Shown piece by piece: positions 41,293 through 52,639 of a stretch of 64,000 bases of DNA. Both the position numbers and the translations under genes were made by a program. The stretch is taken from the NCBI RefSeq assembly GCF_040802235.1, contig NC_133166.1, positions 112,296,991-112,360,990 of the forward strand. The letters are read 5' to 3'. This DNA comes from Manis javanica (lineage: Eukaryota; Chordata; Mammalia; Pholidota; Manidae). The notes beneath the pieces were generated by a model. That model was not told where the DNA came from. It searched no databases and worked only from the letters and a program-made list of their open reading frames with translations. Positions within the stretch are counted from its first letter, which is position 1. Each line of letters begins with the position of its first letter.

Positions 41293-42170
41293 GTGAGAGC
41301 GTCTCGGCCCTGCACAGACTCCCGTGAGGGCACCGCTGCGGGGTCACTCCTGCTGAGCCGTGCCCGGCGCCCAGCACAGGCGGCCCAGCCGCAGCCGCGG
41401 CCCTGAGGGCTGGGGACCGACCCGTCGCGGGAGCGGAGCGCTGGGAGGTCCGCGGCTGCCCCCTGGCGCCCGCCAGCCCCGGGCGTGTGTACCGCCGGGG
41501 AGGCGCCCAACCAACGCGCGCTCGGGCAGGGACGGCCTGGACCCCGCCATCCGCTCCCCGGGGACCTGGCCCAGGCTGGCGCCGGCTGCGGGCTCGGAGC
41601 CGGTCCCGGGCCCTCCCTCCGGGGAGCAGGGCCTGGTGGAAGCGACGGCCTCCTCGGCCCTGACCTCTGCGCGCTGACCTCCTCGCTGAGCTCTGCAGGG
41701 CTGACTCGGCTCCCAGGAAGGAATGGGCACCTCGCCTGGGGTCACACGGCCAGCCCGCCCCTCCCCGCCGTTCGCCGCGGTGGTCGGGTCGGTGTGCCAC
41801 CCCCCAGGTCTCCGTGGCGTCCGCCGCCTGTCCCTCCAAGGCCCGGGGCCTCGCTCCCTGAGCGCTGGCCCGCAGGTGCGCTCCGCCTTTGCTGGCTTCC
41901 GGGTGGCCTCCCTGCCCCCTTGGCATCTGCACCCTTCTGGTGCTGCATTACTCCGGGGCGTCTGTGTCCTGGTAGGCTCTGGTCCTCACCACGACTGCCT
42001 CAGGTTTCATTCTCGCTGCGTCCGTTCCTCACACCTACTGGGCAGTGGTAGCGGAGGGCGCACCCCGTTAACCATCGGACTGCAGGTGCGGCCGGGGCTC
42101 GGGCGCAGGCTCGTGGGGCCGAGGGCGCCACCTGGTGGCAGCGCGTGCACACGGCAGGGGACGCCCGTGG
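41290..42170. promoter_or_regulatory. Orphan CpG island
   Basis: High CpG density, strongest at 41,370-41,700 (GGGAGCGGAGCGCTGGG, CCAACGCGCGCTCGGGC), without a recognised first exon on either strand. It could be a promoter of a non-coding RNA, an enhancer, or a boundary element; a strong CTCF-like motif lies at its edge. The frames inside it are GC artefacts as far as I can tell. Confidence 0.5.
42122..42144. promoter_or_regulatory. Strong CTCF-like motif
   Basis: GGGCGCCACCTGGTGGCAGC differs at one or two positions from the CTCF core (GCGCCCCCTGGTGGCCA). It sits in the CpG island flank. A second, weaker look-alike (TGCCCCCTGGCGCCC) is at 41,456-41,472. Confidence 0.5.
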
Positions 42171-42174
42171 AAGG

Positions 42175-43635
42175 AAGACACGCTCTGTCGAGGAAGTGAC
42201 CAGCTGACCTCCCGGGTCCGGGGTCTGCAGGAGACCTCGGCCCTTAAAGGAGCCCTGTTCCCAGCTAGTCTGGCACCTCTGGGCCCCATGAAACACCCCT
42301 CCTCTCCTAGGCCGTCCAGATAAAGCAAGGAAACCAACACCAAGTTGATGCATCTCCCCAAGTCTGGCCTTCCGGTCATGCCTTTGACGCATTTAAAAAC
42401 CAAAACCCCACATCCTTAAAAGGTTTCTGCAGGCTCCTCCTCCCGGGGCCCACAGCAGGGGTTCAACTTGCACACCAGCAGAGCTGCTGCGGCCTGAGGT
42501 CCTGCTGCAGGAAAGCACCCACCATCACATCCCCAGGGACAACCACAGGCACACCAGGGCTGGGGGACCAGGGATCGCCAGCGCCAGGGTCTGGGCCTGA
42601 GGTGAGAGCCCCAGGACCCCTGAGGGAGGTGCAGAGGGTCAGGTGGTGGAGGATGGAGGGTGGGAGGGCCAAACCTCAGCCCAGACCATCACTGCAGCCC
42701 TGACTCTGCCCAGGGTGGGGTCTTCTGCTTCCTACCTGCCCTGGGGACACCCCTGCATGGAACGTTTAACAGCTGGTTCCAGTTCAGCCGTGGGGACTTG
42801 TACTCTGCCTCCATCTGAATGCACGGTGTCTGCAGTCCTCTCTGAAGCCCCCCACGGTCAGCTCATCAGCCATGGCAGAAGAGGGGAGAGGCTTCTGGCA
42901 GGGAGGAAAGAAACGGTGGCCCCTCCCCATGTCCTCTTTCTGTCCAGAATATCCAGTACACTGAAGAGTTTCTTTTTCTGCTCCTTCATAACCAAAGTGC
43001 TATCCCCTCGGAGGACCACGGTGGCAACCAGGATGGAGAACAGCACATTTCCATGCTGGGTGAGCATGACTGGCCAGCCTGAGGTGTCATGCAAAGGAAG
43101 ACGCACCATGGGCGCCTTCACCACTCACCAGCCTGTGTGGCCAGCCACAGGAGGGCTGCACGGGGGCGGCTGGGCCTTGCAGCCACAGCGCACAGCTCGG
43201 CCGTGCACATCCGCGCTGACTGCCTCTCCCCACACAGCAGGGCTGCAGGACCAGAGCACAGAGACACAGAGTGGGAGGCGCCCAGTCCTGGACGCCCCAG
43301 CCGCGCCCTTGGCAGAATGCCCCAGGACCGCCAGGACCTGCCACCCACTCAGACTGCTCTGGGGTGGGAGTGGGGACAGGGCTGGCACACAGGGACTGGC
43401 AGGCCTCCACCTGGGCCCTGGCCATCTGCTCGCACGGAGTCCACGCTCCCACACGCTCACCAGCCTGAGGATCACTTTCCTTCTTGAGGCCTTCTTGGGG
43501 TCGGAGCCACGGGCTCTGCGCACCAGCAGCCTTAGCGTTCCCCAGGGCCTCCCTAAAGGCCGTTCCTCCCTTGTTCCAGGACAGCCGGTCCTGGGGGCTG
43601 AAATGAGCAGCCCTGTGGACAAACCTCCTTTCTGT
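42175..43635. other. Region between CpG island and left inverted-repeat arm
   Basis: GC-rich, no supported gene. A frame open on + from 42,643 to 43,923 has no family and runs into the L1 tail at 43,801, so I do not call it. The left arm of the inverted duplication may begin inside this stretch, because its partner is cut by the window end. Confidence 0.5.
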
Positions 43636-43800
43636 GACAATGAAGAGGTTTCAGCAGGGGCTGAAGGGGGTCACTGCATAACTGAGATCCTGCACGAACG
43701 TGGGAGCCTCCTCTCCCCGCCAGCTGCAGGGATTCACAAGGGCGTATGGCCTCTCACCCCCGCTTCCCATTGGAAAAGCCGCTACCTTCTGCCTGCCACT

Positions 43801-44186
43801 TCTTTTTTTTTTTTGAGAGGGCATCTCTCATATTTATTGATCAAATGGTTGTTAACAACAATAAAATTCTGTATAGGGGGAGTCAATGCTCAATGCACAA
43901 TCATTAATCCATCTCAAGCCTAATTCTCGTCAGTCTCCAATCTTCTGAAGCATAACGAACAAGTTCTTACATGGTGAACGAATTCTTACATAGTGAATAA
44001 ATTCTTACATGGTGAACAGTACAAGGGCAGTCATCACAGAAACTTTCGGTTTTGATCATGCATTATGAACTACAAACAATCAGGTCAAATATGAGTATTC
44101 GTTTGATTTTTATACTTGATTTATATGTGGATCCCACATTTCTCCCTTTATTATTATTATTATTTTTATTTTTAATAAAATGCTGA
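43801..44186 (-). mobile_element. L1-type 3' end inserted in the left arm only
   Basis: Begins with a T-rich run (43,803-43,814) on +, i.e. a poly(A) tail in antisense, and is 5'-truncated at about 44,186. The matching place in the right arm (63,770-63,826) has about 56 unrelated bases and no element. It shares ACAAGTTCTTACATGGTGAA and other blocks with the element at 2,215-3,060, which defines the family. Confidence 0.8.
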
Positions 44187-45309
44187 AGAAACACAGGTAT
44201 TTTTAAGTAAGCCAAATTAAATTAATACCAAACAAGTTCAGGTGTGGTGAACACCTGTGACTGTCCTGTCAAAGTTTGTTAACCATGAACATCTAGCGAA
44301 CTCAAAACCTAACAGAACACCAAAACCCAAAGAAAAGGTTAACACCGGGTCTGAAAACTGTTCATCTACTTAGTTACAAAGAAAGAAACGCAGGGGAAGG
44401 AGGACAGGGCACCCGCTCTCCACCAAAGCGGTGGCCGCAGAAGGTGATGTCAGAGCGGAAGCCGGCGTGGACAGGGCGGCTGAGCAGAGCTGCCCAGGGG
44501 AGGTGGGAGCCCCTCTGGAGGCAGCCTGGCCTCCAAATTCTCCCCGAGCTTCGAGTGGCGATCTCTCCGCTGACATCATCCCCGCGGAGGCATCGACAGG
44601 GTGGTCGTAGAGGTGGTGCTGGTCAAGGACCTCCAGCACTGCACTAGGAAAGGCACGGCCTCGCCTGGGACATTATTAGGCCATTAACATCCTGGATGTG
44701 AGGAAGATGAATGTCGTGGGAAATGCACGGAAATACTGGACTATTTACATGACCACACGATTTGCAAGCAGGAGTCAGGGTGTGCGTGGAGTCCGTGGAT
44801 GGCTGACCAAAAAGCGCCAGGCATGGTGCATCTCCCGGTGAGACGACAGCCACTTTCATTCATGTCTCCTGCTTTTCTACAATAAAAAAGTCTAATTCTA
44901 AGTTTCTCAAGACATAGGAATGATTTTTGAGGGGGGGGTGTGTGAGGAATACCCCAGCAGCAATGGCTTAAACAGGATGGAATTAATTCTCGATCACACT
45001 TGTGCAGGCACGTCAGGATGCAGGGTCCCCTGAGGCTGGTGTGCAGAGGCCCCAGCGCAGAGCCAGGGATCCAGGCTCCTGCTGTCTTCCCACCGCGCAG
45101 TCCTAGCAGCAAGTCTGTCCTCGGAGGCAGAAGCCAGTGGATGCCGGGGCACTGCCATCTCAGCAGCATCGTAGAAGCAGGAAGGAGTGCAGGGGGACAG
45201 CCACAGCGTGCTCCGACCAGCCATGTGTGCCCCCCTGAGAGTGAGACGCAGCGCTTCCAGAGGCCCTGGCACTCGCACCCCCAGGGGTGGACCCAAAGAG
45301 TGAGCAGAC

Positions 45310-45765
45310 GCTGAGCACCCACCTTCATGGTGGCGGTGCTCACAACAGCCCAAAGGCCCAACCTCCTCAACAGGTGATGGGTAAACCAAGTCCATCCACT
45401 CGGGGACTGTCCCTCAGCCTTGAAGGAGAGAACCATGGCCCCACTGCAGCGCGGGGGAATTGAGGACGCTGTGCTTGGGGAAATGGGCCGATGCAGAGGG
45501 ACAGACACTATGTGACCCCCTCCCAGGAGGGCCTGGAGCAGCCAGATCCATGGGCACAGGGAGTGGGTGGGGGCGCCCGGGCGGGGGAGGGGCGGGGGAG
45601 GGTGTTTAGGGGCACAGGGCTCCAGTCTGGGGAGATGGAGAGCTCTGGAGGCGGTGGGATGGCTGCAGACGGCGTGAACATGCCTAATCCTGCCGAGGGT
45701 GCCCTGAGATGTGGCAAAGATGGCGAGTTTTATGTTGTATGTATTTTGCCACCATAACAAGCAGG
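45310..45765 (+). mobile_element. GC-shifted L1 3'-end remnant in left arm
   Basis: Sense L1 tail: GGGTAAACCAAGTCCATCC, CTCAGCCTTGAAGGAGAGAA, and the end GTTTTATGTTGTATGTATTT TGCCACCATAAC. It is old and has drifted to high GC, so it predates the duplication; the copy in the other arm is at 62,190-62,640. Confidence 0.55.
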
Positions 45766-46379
45766 GGAAAGAAAAAGAGGAGGGAAAGGGTGGCTACCAG
45801 GCCGTTTGTCCTCAGTGTCCCCAGGGAAGGGGCCAGCAGAGGCCTGGGTCCAGTGGGCCGAGGGGCAGGAAGGCGGGTGGGTACGGCGCTGGCTCTGTCT
45901 CTGGGTGGAATGAGGGGGTCGGGAGCCTGGGCACAGCTGAGAAGCCGCCCCACCTGGATGGTCCTGGGGCGAAGGCATCGACCCCCTAGGGATCCGGGTC
46001 AGGCCAGGCAGGGTGCAGGGAGTGGTGTGCCCTGGCTGGCACCCAGGAGGGGCTGAGTGCCAGGCAGTGGGGGGCCTCCTCTTAAGCAGGAGGTCCCCAG
46101 GGTGTGGCCATAGCCCCCGGACGGAGCCCCAGGGACTGGTGCAGGGCAAGATGGCCTCGGGGGCCTCCGGGAGCCTGCAGGGACTGGGGGTGGGGGAAGG
46201 GACTCGGAGGCCACAGCAGGGCCCAGCCTGGAGCAGCCCCCGCAGCCAAACATCCCAGCGGGTGGAGTGCCTGTAGGTCAGGGGACAGGTGGGAGGGGAG
46301 GGGCCAGGAGCCCCTCAGCTTTGCCACTCCAGGACCCCAGCCGTGAGCCCACCCAGAGGCTCCTGTGCTGTCAGCGCCC

Positions 46380-47330
46380 CCGCTGGGCCCTGGGCTGGCT
46401 TCGCGGGCTGGACCTCGGTCCCCGGGCACCTGGCTCCTCACTGTCCGTCCGGCTCAGCCACAGACCCCGTGCCCCTCTCGGCCTCTGCGTCCACGACACT
46501 CCACGGGGCGCCAGCTCCCGTCCTCTGGGCCGGCAGCGGCTTGGGCTGGGCGGCCCGCTGCCCTCCACCCGAGGCCGTTCGCTCCCCACCCAGGGCCCCC
46601 AGCCCGTCCGCACTGCCAGCCCCGACGCGGGCTGACCACGCGGGGGGCGGGGCCCTGAGCCGGGCTGAGGCCGCGTGCCCCGCGTGATGGCGCGGACGGT
46701 CCCGCGGGGGCCCGGGCAGACCTGCGGAGCGTTACCGGGGAACGAAGGCGAAGGAGGCGCGCGGGCGGCCGCGGTGTCCGTCCTGTAAGCAGTCGGCCTC
46801 TGGACGCAAACCAGGCTCCGGCCGGGACGTCAGGGAAACATCTGCGTCGGGGCCCCGCGCCCCCCTCGGGCCCTGGGACACGTCAGAGGGACCGCGAGCC
46901 GTCTCGTAATTAGGCAAATTGGTCTCACATTCCTCCACTAAATCCCCAGATCCCTGCAATTTTAGGTCTCCTCAGAAATGAAAACATTTGGCGACTGCGT
47001 GACCCAGGAAAGAAGCGGGGGCCGCTCTCGGCTGGAAAGCACCGATTGGGGGCAGCTGTGGGGTGCGGCCGCCTTGGGCCGAGAGGAACCTGCCGGGGAG
47101 GGCTGGGCGCCTGGGGCGCGGGGCTGCTTCCCGGGGCCGCCTGCGAGGGCACGTGGCCCGGGGCCCGGCTCCCACGGCTCGGGGGTCTGGCTGCGGGCGG
47201 CGGGGTGGGCCCCGTGGCTCTGACCCCAGGATCTGGGGCTGGGGCCCATCTGCGGGCAGCACCAAGGACCGTGGCCTGGCAGCAAGGGTCCCGGTGGAGA
47301 GCTGGGTGTCCGGGGCCGCTGTCTGCGCCC
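46380..47330. promoter_or_regulatory. CpG-rich block in the left arm (no gene recognised)
   Basis: About 950 bp of very high CpG density (CACGCGGGGGGCGGGGC, GGCGCGCGGGCGGCCGCGG). It includes a minus-strand frame of 75 codons (46,732-46,959), whose translation is identical to the + frame at 60,993-61,220. It could be a bidirectional or non-coding RNA promoter. The coding potential of the 75-aa frame is unproven: it has no known domain. Confidence 0.5.
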
Positions 47331-47609
47331 GTGGCTCCCACACCTGAATGCTATATACTCTTACTCTATTTTGCTTATTCTCCATCTCTATTGATTTTAT
47401 TTAATTTTATCTTTTTGATAATGTAAAACACTAAATTGTCTCCAGAAATGAAATTTGCCTACGCTGAGCCCCAGTTTCTGAGTTCTGGTCCACCTTCCCT
47501 GTGGTTTCTGCAAGAATGACAAGAAGCAGGTACACCTTATGTCACTTCCTTTGTTACAGAAAAGGAGCAGACGATAGAGGCTCTTTTTAAAAAACACATA
47601 CCGCTTTAA

Positions 47610-49000
47610 AAAACTTATTGATTTGAAATATTTATAGGGTCACAGGAAGTTTCAAAATTAGTGGTTCCTAGGTTGCGTTCAACCACTTGCCCCAGGGGCT
47701 CACCCTACCTACCTACATCGTGATCCTGGGGCCGTCCCCCCCAGAGCCACAGTCCCCTTCGCCCACATGCCTCCTAACAACCACCAACCTATTTCCTAGG
47801 GCATCATCCTGACATTTTGGGGGTGATGTATAAACGGAGTCGTACAGTATGTGACCATTTGAGATTGGGTTTCTCACTCAGCATGATGCCCTGGATACCC
47901 ATCTAACTTTGTGTGTGTATCAGTAGTTTCTCTTTATTGATAAGTGTACCCCATGTCCTGGTGCTGTTTGACTAGCCGTTCGCCTACGGAAGGATACTTT
48001 AGCTGTGTCCAGTTTGGGGCTATTACCCCTGAAGCCCTAGAGCACGGTCATGTCGGCTGAGTGTGTGAACCTATGTTCCATTTCTCCAGGATCAATGCCC
48101 GGGACCCGACTGCGGGGTCACATGGTAAGTGTATGCTTAGTTTTTGAAGAAACTGTCAGACGTGCCATTTGCATCCCCAACAGCTGTTTGTCCCCTCCAG
48201 CCCACGCTCCTGAGCGTTGTCGTCCTGTTTCACCTCAGTGGTTCTAAGAGGTGTGATGTGGTAGCTTGCTGTGGTCCTAGTGTGTGCTGCCCGGTGGCTG
48301 TGGGTGTGCACGTCTTTCCACATGGTCCTGAGAGACCCCACACCCTCTGTGAGGCATCTCCTCGCTCTTCCAACCACTTTGCTCGTCTCCCTGCCTCCCA
48401 GCCTGTAGCTTCTGTTTTCATCCTGTTAACAGCGGTGTTTGCAGGGTAAAAGCTTTTTTTATTTTTTGACAAAACCTAATTCATTGATTTTTTTAAAAAA
48501 CTTTAAGGCTCATGCCTTTGATGTTGTGTCTCAGAACTCTGCCAAGCCCCAGGGCCTGAAGAGTCTTAAGTTTTCTATGCATAGTTTTAAGTTTTATTTT
48601 GTGTATTTAAATCTGTGATCCGATTTGAGTTAATTTTTTATAAGGTGGCATGAAGTTTAGGTCAAGGGTCTTTTCTCTTTTTTTTTTCTGCCTGAGGCTC
48701 CCCAGTTGCTCTGACACCATTTGCTGAAAAGGCTACACTTTCCCCTCGATCATTCTCTCCGTTCACCTGTGCGTCTGTGTCTCCCCAGGGGGACATTCTC
48801 CAACACTGTGGTTTCAGAGAAAGTCCTAAAATGAGTGGTGCATGCCTCCAATTTCACTCTTCTTCTTTTTTTTTTAAAGTCTAACACTTCCAGTATTTTT
48901 TGCCCTTCCATATACATTTTTAGAATCCATTTCTCTATTTCTACAAAATTTTTTTCTGGTGTTGTGATAGGCATTGTGTTAAATGTACACAGATCAACTT
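47610..49000 (-). mobile_element. L1 fragment, antisense
   Basis: Ordered antisense L1 words: GCATCATCCTGACATTTTGG, GGGTTTCTCACTCAGCATGA, ATCAGTAGTTTCTCTTTATT, GTCACATGGTAAGTGTATGC, and TTCTATGCATAGTTTTAAGT, CCATTTGCTGAAAAGGCTAC. The same family block as 32,345-35,380. The next 1.5 kb (49,000-50,480) is AT-rich and probably also L1, without landmarks I trust. Confidence 0.65.
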
Positions 49001-50489
49001 AGGAAGGATGAAAATAAAATGTAAAAGCAATCAGTGTAGCTTACTCCATGACTACATTTACGAGGAGAACGTCACAGGTGACACGCCGACCCCGAGCCCG
49101 GCCGTCCCCCGAAGCCCCCTGGCCAGTCTCCTCTCTGCGTGCTCAGCCCATTTTGCTGTTCAGTTGCCGGATCTTGTAGTTGCTGATTTATGTGATCAGT
49201 GTGGATATGAGGGTTATTGATTTGTTATGGTTACATTTATCAGAAGTAACTACTCTTACTCTGAAATACTTCTTTTTTATTGTACTTTCAATAGAGAGGT
49301 GTTTCATTTTGAAAGAGTCAAGTCTCTGCAACATTCCCACGATTATTTCTGCATTAATGCCATGTTAAGAGCTTTCCTCCCTCACGATTACAGTAACATT
49401 CCTGTGCGTGTCCTGTCAGGAACTTCCTATTTTATTTTTTCTGTTTAGATTTCCATTCCTCTTTGATTTTCTTTCGTGTCTCAGTCCAGATCTAATCACT
49501 GTCCTCCAGATGAACTGGCAGTAGCTGCCGTGCCATGTCGGCGGTAATCGTGCCTAGTTCCTGTTGAGCCAGGATGTCGTGTCCGCCTGACCCTGAGCTG
49601 TGACGGGGGACTTGACGGAGTAGCCGGGCATCAGTCTATCCGATCTCCAATCAACAAGCTGCTGTTTTCATTACTGGCCTCGGTGACTTGTTGCGCTATC
49701 TGTCCCGGAAATCTCTATTCATTTTCTTCCTTTATATTTTGCTTTCAAAACTTTAATAGCTACTCTGTATACACAGTCTTTAACGAGGATCTGAGAGGAA
49801 GCTTGGTAAGATAAAAATAGTCCTTTGTTTAATGGAATGGAATTAAATGGAATTGGATTCGCCCTTGGAGAACTGAATTACACTGCATCTTCCCAGTCGA
49901 GGAACATGCTATTTCTCTGCATTTATTTAAATATTTTCTTAGGAAGAATAAGCTCTCTAAGACTTTTTTTTTTGAACTATGTTTTCTTCATTTATTTTTT
50001 TCTCCAAGGCATTTATGGTATTCTATGATTTTTAACTTATGAATGGGATATGTTGTCACATGATATTTTCTGTACACTGTGTGACTCGTGGTGTTTTGTA
50101 CTGAGCTTTGACTTGTTCTGGTGTTTTTCTCTTCCTTTTCAATATTTTGAGTTGTATTTACTTGTTGCTTTGCCGCAGTGCTGTCTTCCAAACACTGTGA
50201 CATGAAACAGGTGGCGCTCTTCCCTTCATGTCGCATCTGCATGGGGAGTTTAATGTCACTTCTGATGGACATCTTTCAGAGGGCAAAGGTCATGCTAGCT
50301 TTTCAAGATTTTTCCTTTTTTCTGAATAGTGAATGTTGAGCTTTAAGCTTTCGGACCTCTGACTTTGTTGAACTTAGAAGGCTTCGTGACTTATACTTGA
50401 AATATTCATAGAGTTTATCATCCATGGAGCTTCAAGGTTACATGAATCGATTAACTGCTGCTCCTCTCTTCCTGGAATCGCCCACACTT

Positions 50490-50545
50490 GTTTAGTGCCT
50501 GGCAGGTAACAGGCACTCAGTGAGTATTTGTTGCATAAGAGTGGA
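50490..50545 (+). mobile_element. L2/MIR 3' end fragment
   Basis: GTGCCTGGCAGGTAACAGGC ACTCAGTGAGTATTTGTTG matches the shared end of L2/MIR elements. Confidence 0.55.
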
Positions 50546-50984
50546 TGGAGGAGAAGAAACATGGAGAAAACCCCTTCCGTGGTGCGGGCATGAGGGGCCT
50601 GCTGTGGGGCAGGGACGTGCTGGCACCCAGGTCGGCCCCGTGCTGAGCGCAGGGCGGTGGCAGCCTCGGCTGGAAGGGCTCCAAGCCCATGACGTCAGAG
50701 AGAAGGCCAGCTTATCTCTGTTCTCTGGTGCCTTATCTTTGGTCACCCAAACCCAGGTCACCTCCTGACTAGACCGACAAATCCCACACAAATGACAGGA
50801 AAAGAATCAGGCCTGCAGGGGACCTAATGCATTCCAGCCTCTGTTACTCGCAGGCACCATGTCTGGCACTCCTGAAATTAAGAGATGACAAAAAGGAAGG
50901 TGGAAGGAGCCACTGTCCCTCCATAAAGCCTGTACTTAGTGGAGTCCTACTCAGAGACGGTCAGATGAGGGATAGAAATGCCGC

Positions 50985-52240
50985 CTTGCACTCTCACACA
51001 CACACCTACACACACACACACTTACACAAGCGCACACACACACACCTACACAAGCACAAACACACATACACCTACACAGGCACATACACACACACACCTA
51101 CACAGGCACACACAGCTACATACACACCTACACAAGCACACACAGCTACATACACACCTACACAGGCACACACACACATACCTACACAAGTGCACACACA
51201 GCTACATACACACCTACACAAGCACACACAGCTACATACACACCTACACAAGCACAAACACACACACCTACACAAGCACACACACACATACACCTACACA
51301 AGCACAAACACCTACATACACATCTGCACAAGTACACACGCACACCTACTCAAGCACAAACACACATACACCTACACAGGCACACACACACATACCTACA
51401 CAAGTGCACACACACACCTACACAAGCACACACAGCTACACACACACCTGCACAAGCACACACACACCTACTCAGGCACAAACACACATACCTACACAGG
51501 CACACACACACATACCTACACAAGTGCACACACACACCTACACAAGCACACACAGCTACACACACACCTGCACAAGCACACACACACCTACTCAGGCACA
51601 AACACACATACCTACACAGGCACACACACACATACCTACACAAGCACACACACACATACACCTACACAAGCACAAACACACACACCTACACAGGCACAAA
51701 CACACACACCTGCACAAGCACACACATACACCTACACAAGCACACACGCACGCCTACTCAAGCATACACACCTACCTACACACACCTACACAAGCACACA
51801 CACATACCTACACAATCACACACAGCTACATACACACCTGCACAAGCACAAACACACATACACCTACACAAGTGCACACACACACCTACACAAGCACACA
51901 CACCTACATACACACCTGCACAAGCACAAACACACATAAACAAACACACATACACCTACACAAGCACACACGCACGCCTGCACAAGCACAAACACACATA
52001 CACCTACACAAGCGCACACACACACCTACACAAGCACACACACCTACATACACACCTGCACAAGCACACACACACATACACAAACACACATACACCTACA
52101 CAAGCACACACACCTACATGCACACCTGCACAAGCACAAACACACATAAACAAACACACATACACCTACACAAGCACACACGCACACCTACTCAAGCATA
52201 CACACCTACCTACACACACCTACTCAAGCACACACACAAG
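50985..52240. repeat. CA-rich minisatellite with higher-order structure
   Basis: About 1.25 kb built from short CACACACCTACACAAG-type variants (CACCTACACAAGCACA, CAGCTACATACACACC, CTGCACAAGCAC). A 120-bp higher-order unit repeats: the start CCTACACAGGCACACACACA occurs at 51,371, 51,491 and 51,611, and the first two units look identical. The + strand is nearly G-free. All long frames in it (Thr/His-rich on +, Cys/Val-rich on -) are repeat artefacts. Confidence 0.93.
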
Positions 52241-52244
52241 CACA

Positions 52245-52635
52245 GTTATAGACGAGGAATTCTGTGACAGGCTCATGAGCAGACTGGACAGACCTAAGGA
52301 AGGAATCAGCGAGCTGGAGGCAGATGAATAGAAATCACCCAGAAGGAAGCATCTATGAGGAAAACAGGGAGAGAGACCTGAACTGAGCATCTGAAAGCTG
52401 TGAGATGCTTCACAATCCTCAGCATATGTGTGACCTGGGCTCTAGGAAGAAGAGAGAGAGAGCACACAAGAAAAACGATTTGAAGAGATAATGGCTGAGA
52501 TTTACCCCAAATCAGGGAGAGACAAAGCATCACAGACTCAAAGATTTCGGAGGGCCGTCAGCAGGACACCCCTCTGGGACTAATGAGCAAGGCCCGCAGA
52601 GCTGACGGATACAGGATCAGGGGGATTTCTGTCAG
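52245..52635. other. Short non-repetitive stretch after the minisatellite
   Basis: About 390 bp with purine-rich AAGAAGAGAGAGAGAGC; no gene seen. It may already be L1-derived. Confidence 0.4.
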
Positions 52636-52639
52636 CCAT

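Larger units (their letters stand above)
43638..47346 (+). repeat. Left arm of a large inverted duplication
   Basis: Pairs with 60,607-64,000 in reverse complement over its whole length. Anchors: 47,331-47,346 (GGCTCCCACACCTG) with 60,607-60,620; 46,732-46,959 with 60,993-61,220; 44,361-44,660 with about 63,290-63,590; 43,638 with 64,000. In two stretches compared by eye I counted about 5 differences in 255 bp and about 9 in 290 bp. The outer boundary is unknown because the other arm runs out of the window. This arm carries an extra L1 piece (43,801-44,186). Confidence 0.93.

Noticed and set aside
42643-43923. 426-codon + frame
   Set aside because: No recognisable domain. It crosses into the left inverted-repeat arm and ends inside an antisense L1 tail; compositional artefact.
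44741-45760. 339-codon - frame, with a 271-codon counterpart at 62,399-63,214 on +
   Set aside because: The sequence is shared only because the arms are duplicated. Much of it is a decayed L1 tail, and the two copies differ in length by a change that alters the frame. No domain is recognised.
50985-52240. Spaced repeat array that might suggest CRISPR
   Set aside because: Mammalian nuclear context, short degenerate CA-type units and no unique spacers.
50827-52267. Two long + frames (370 and 429 codons) rich in Thr and His
   Set aside because: They translate the CA-rich minisatellite. Every frame is open because of the repeat, and there is no gene context.
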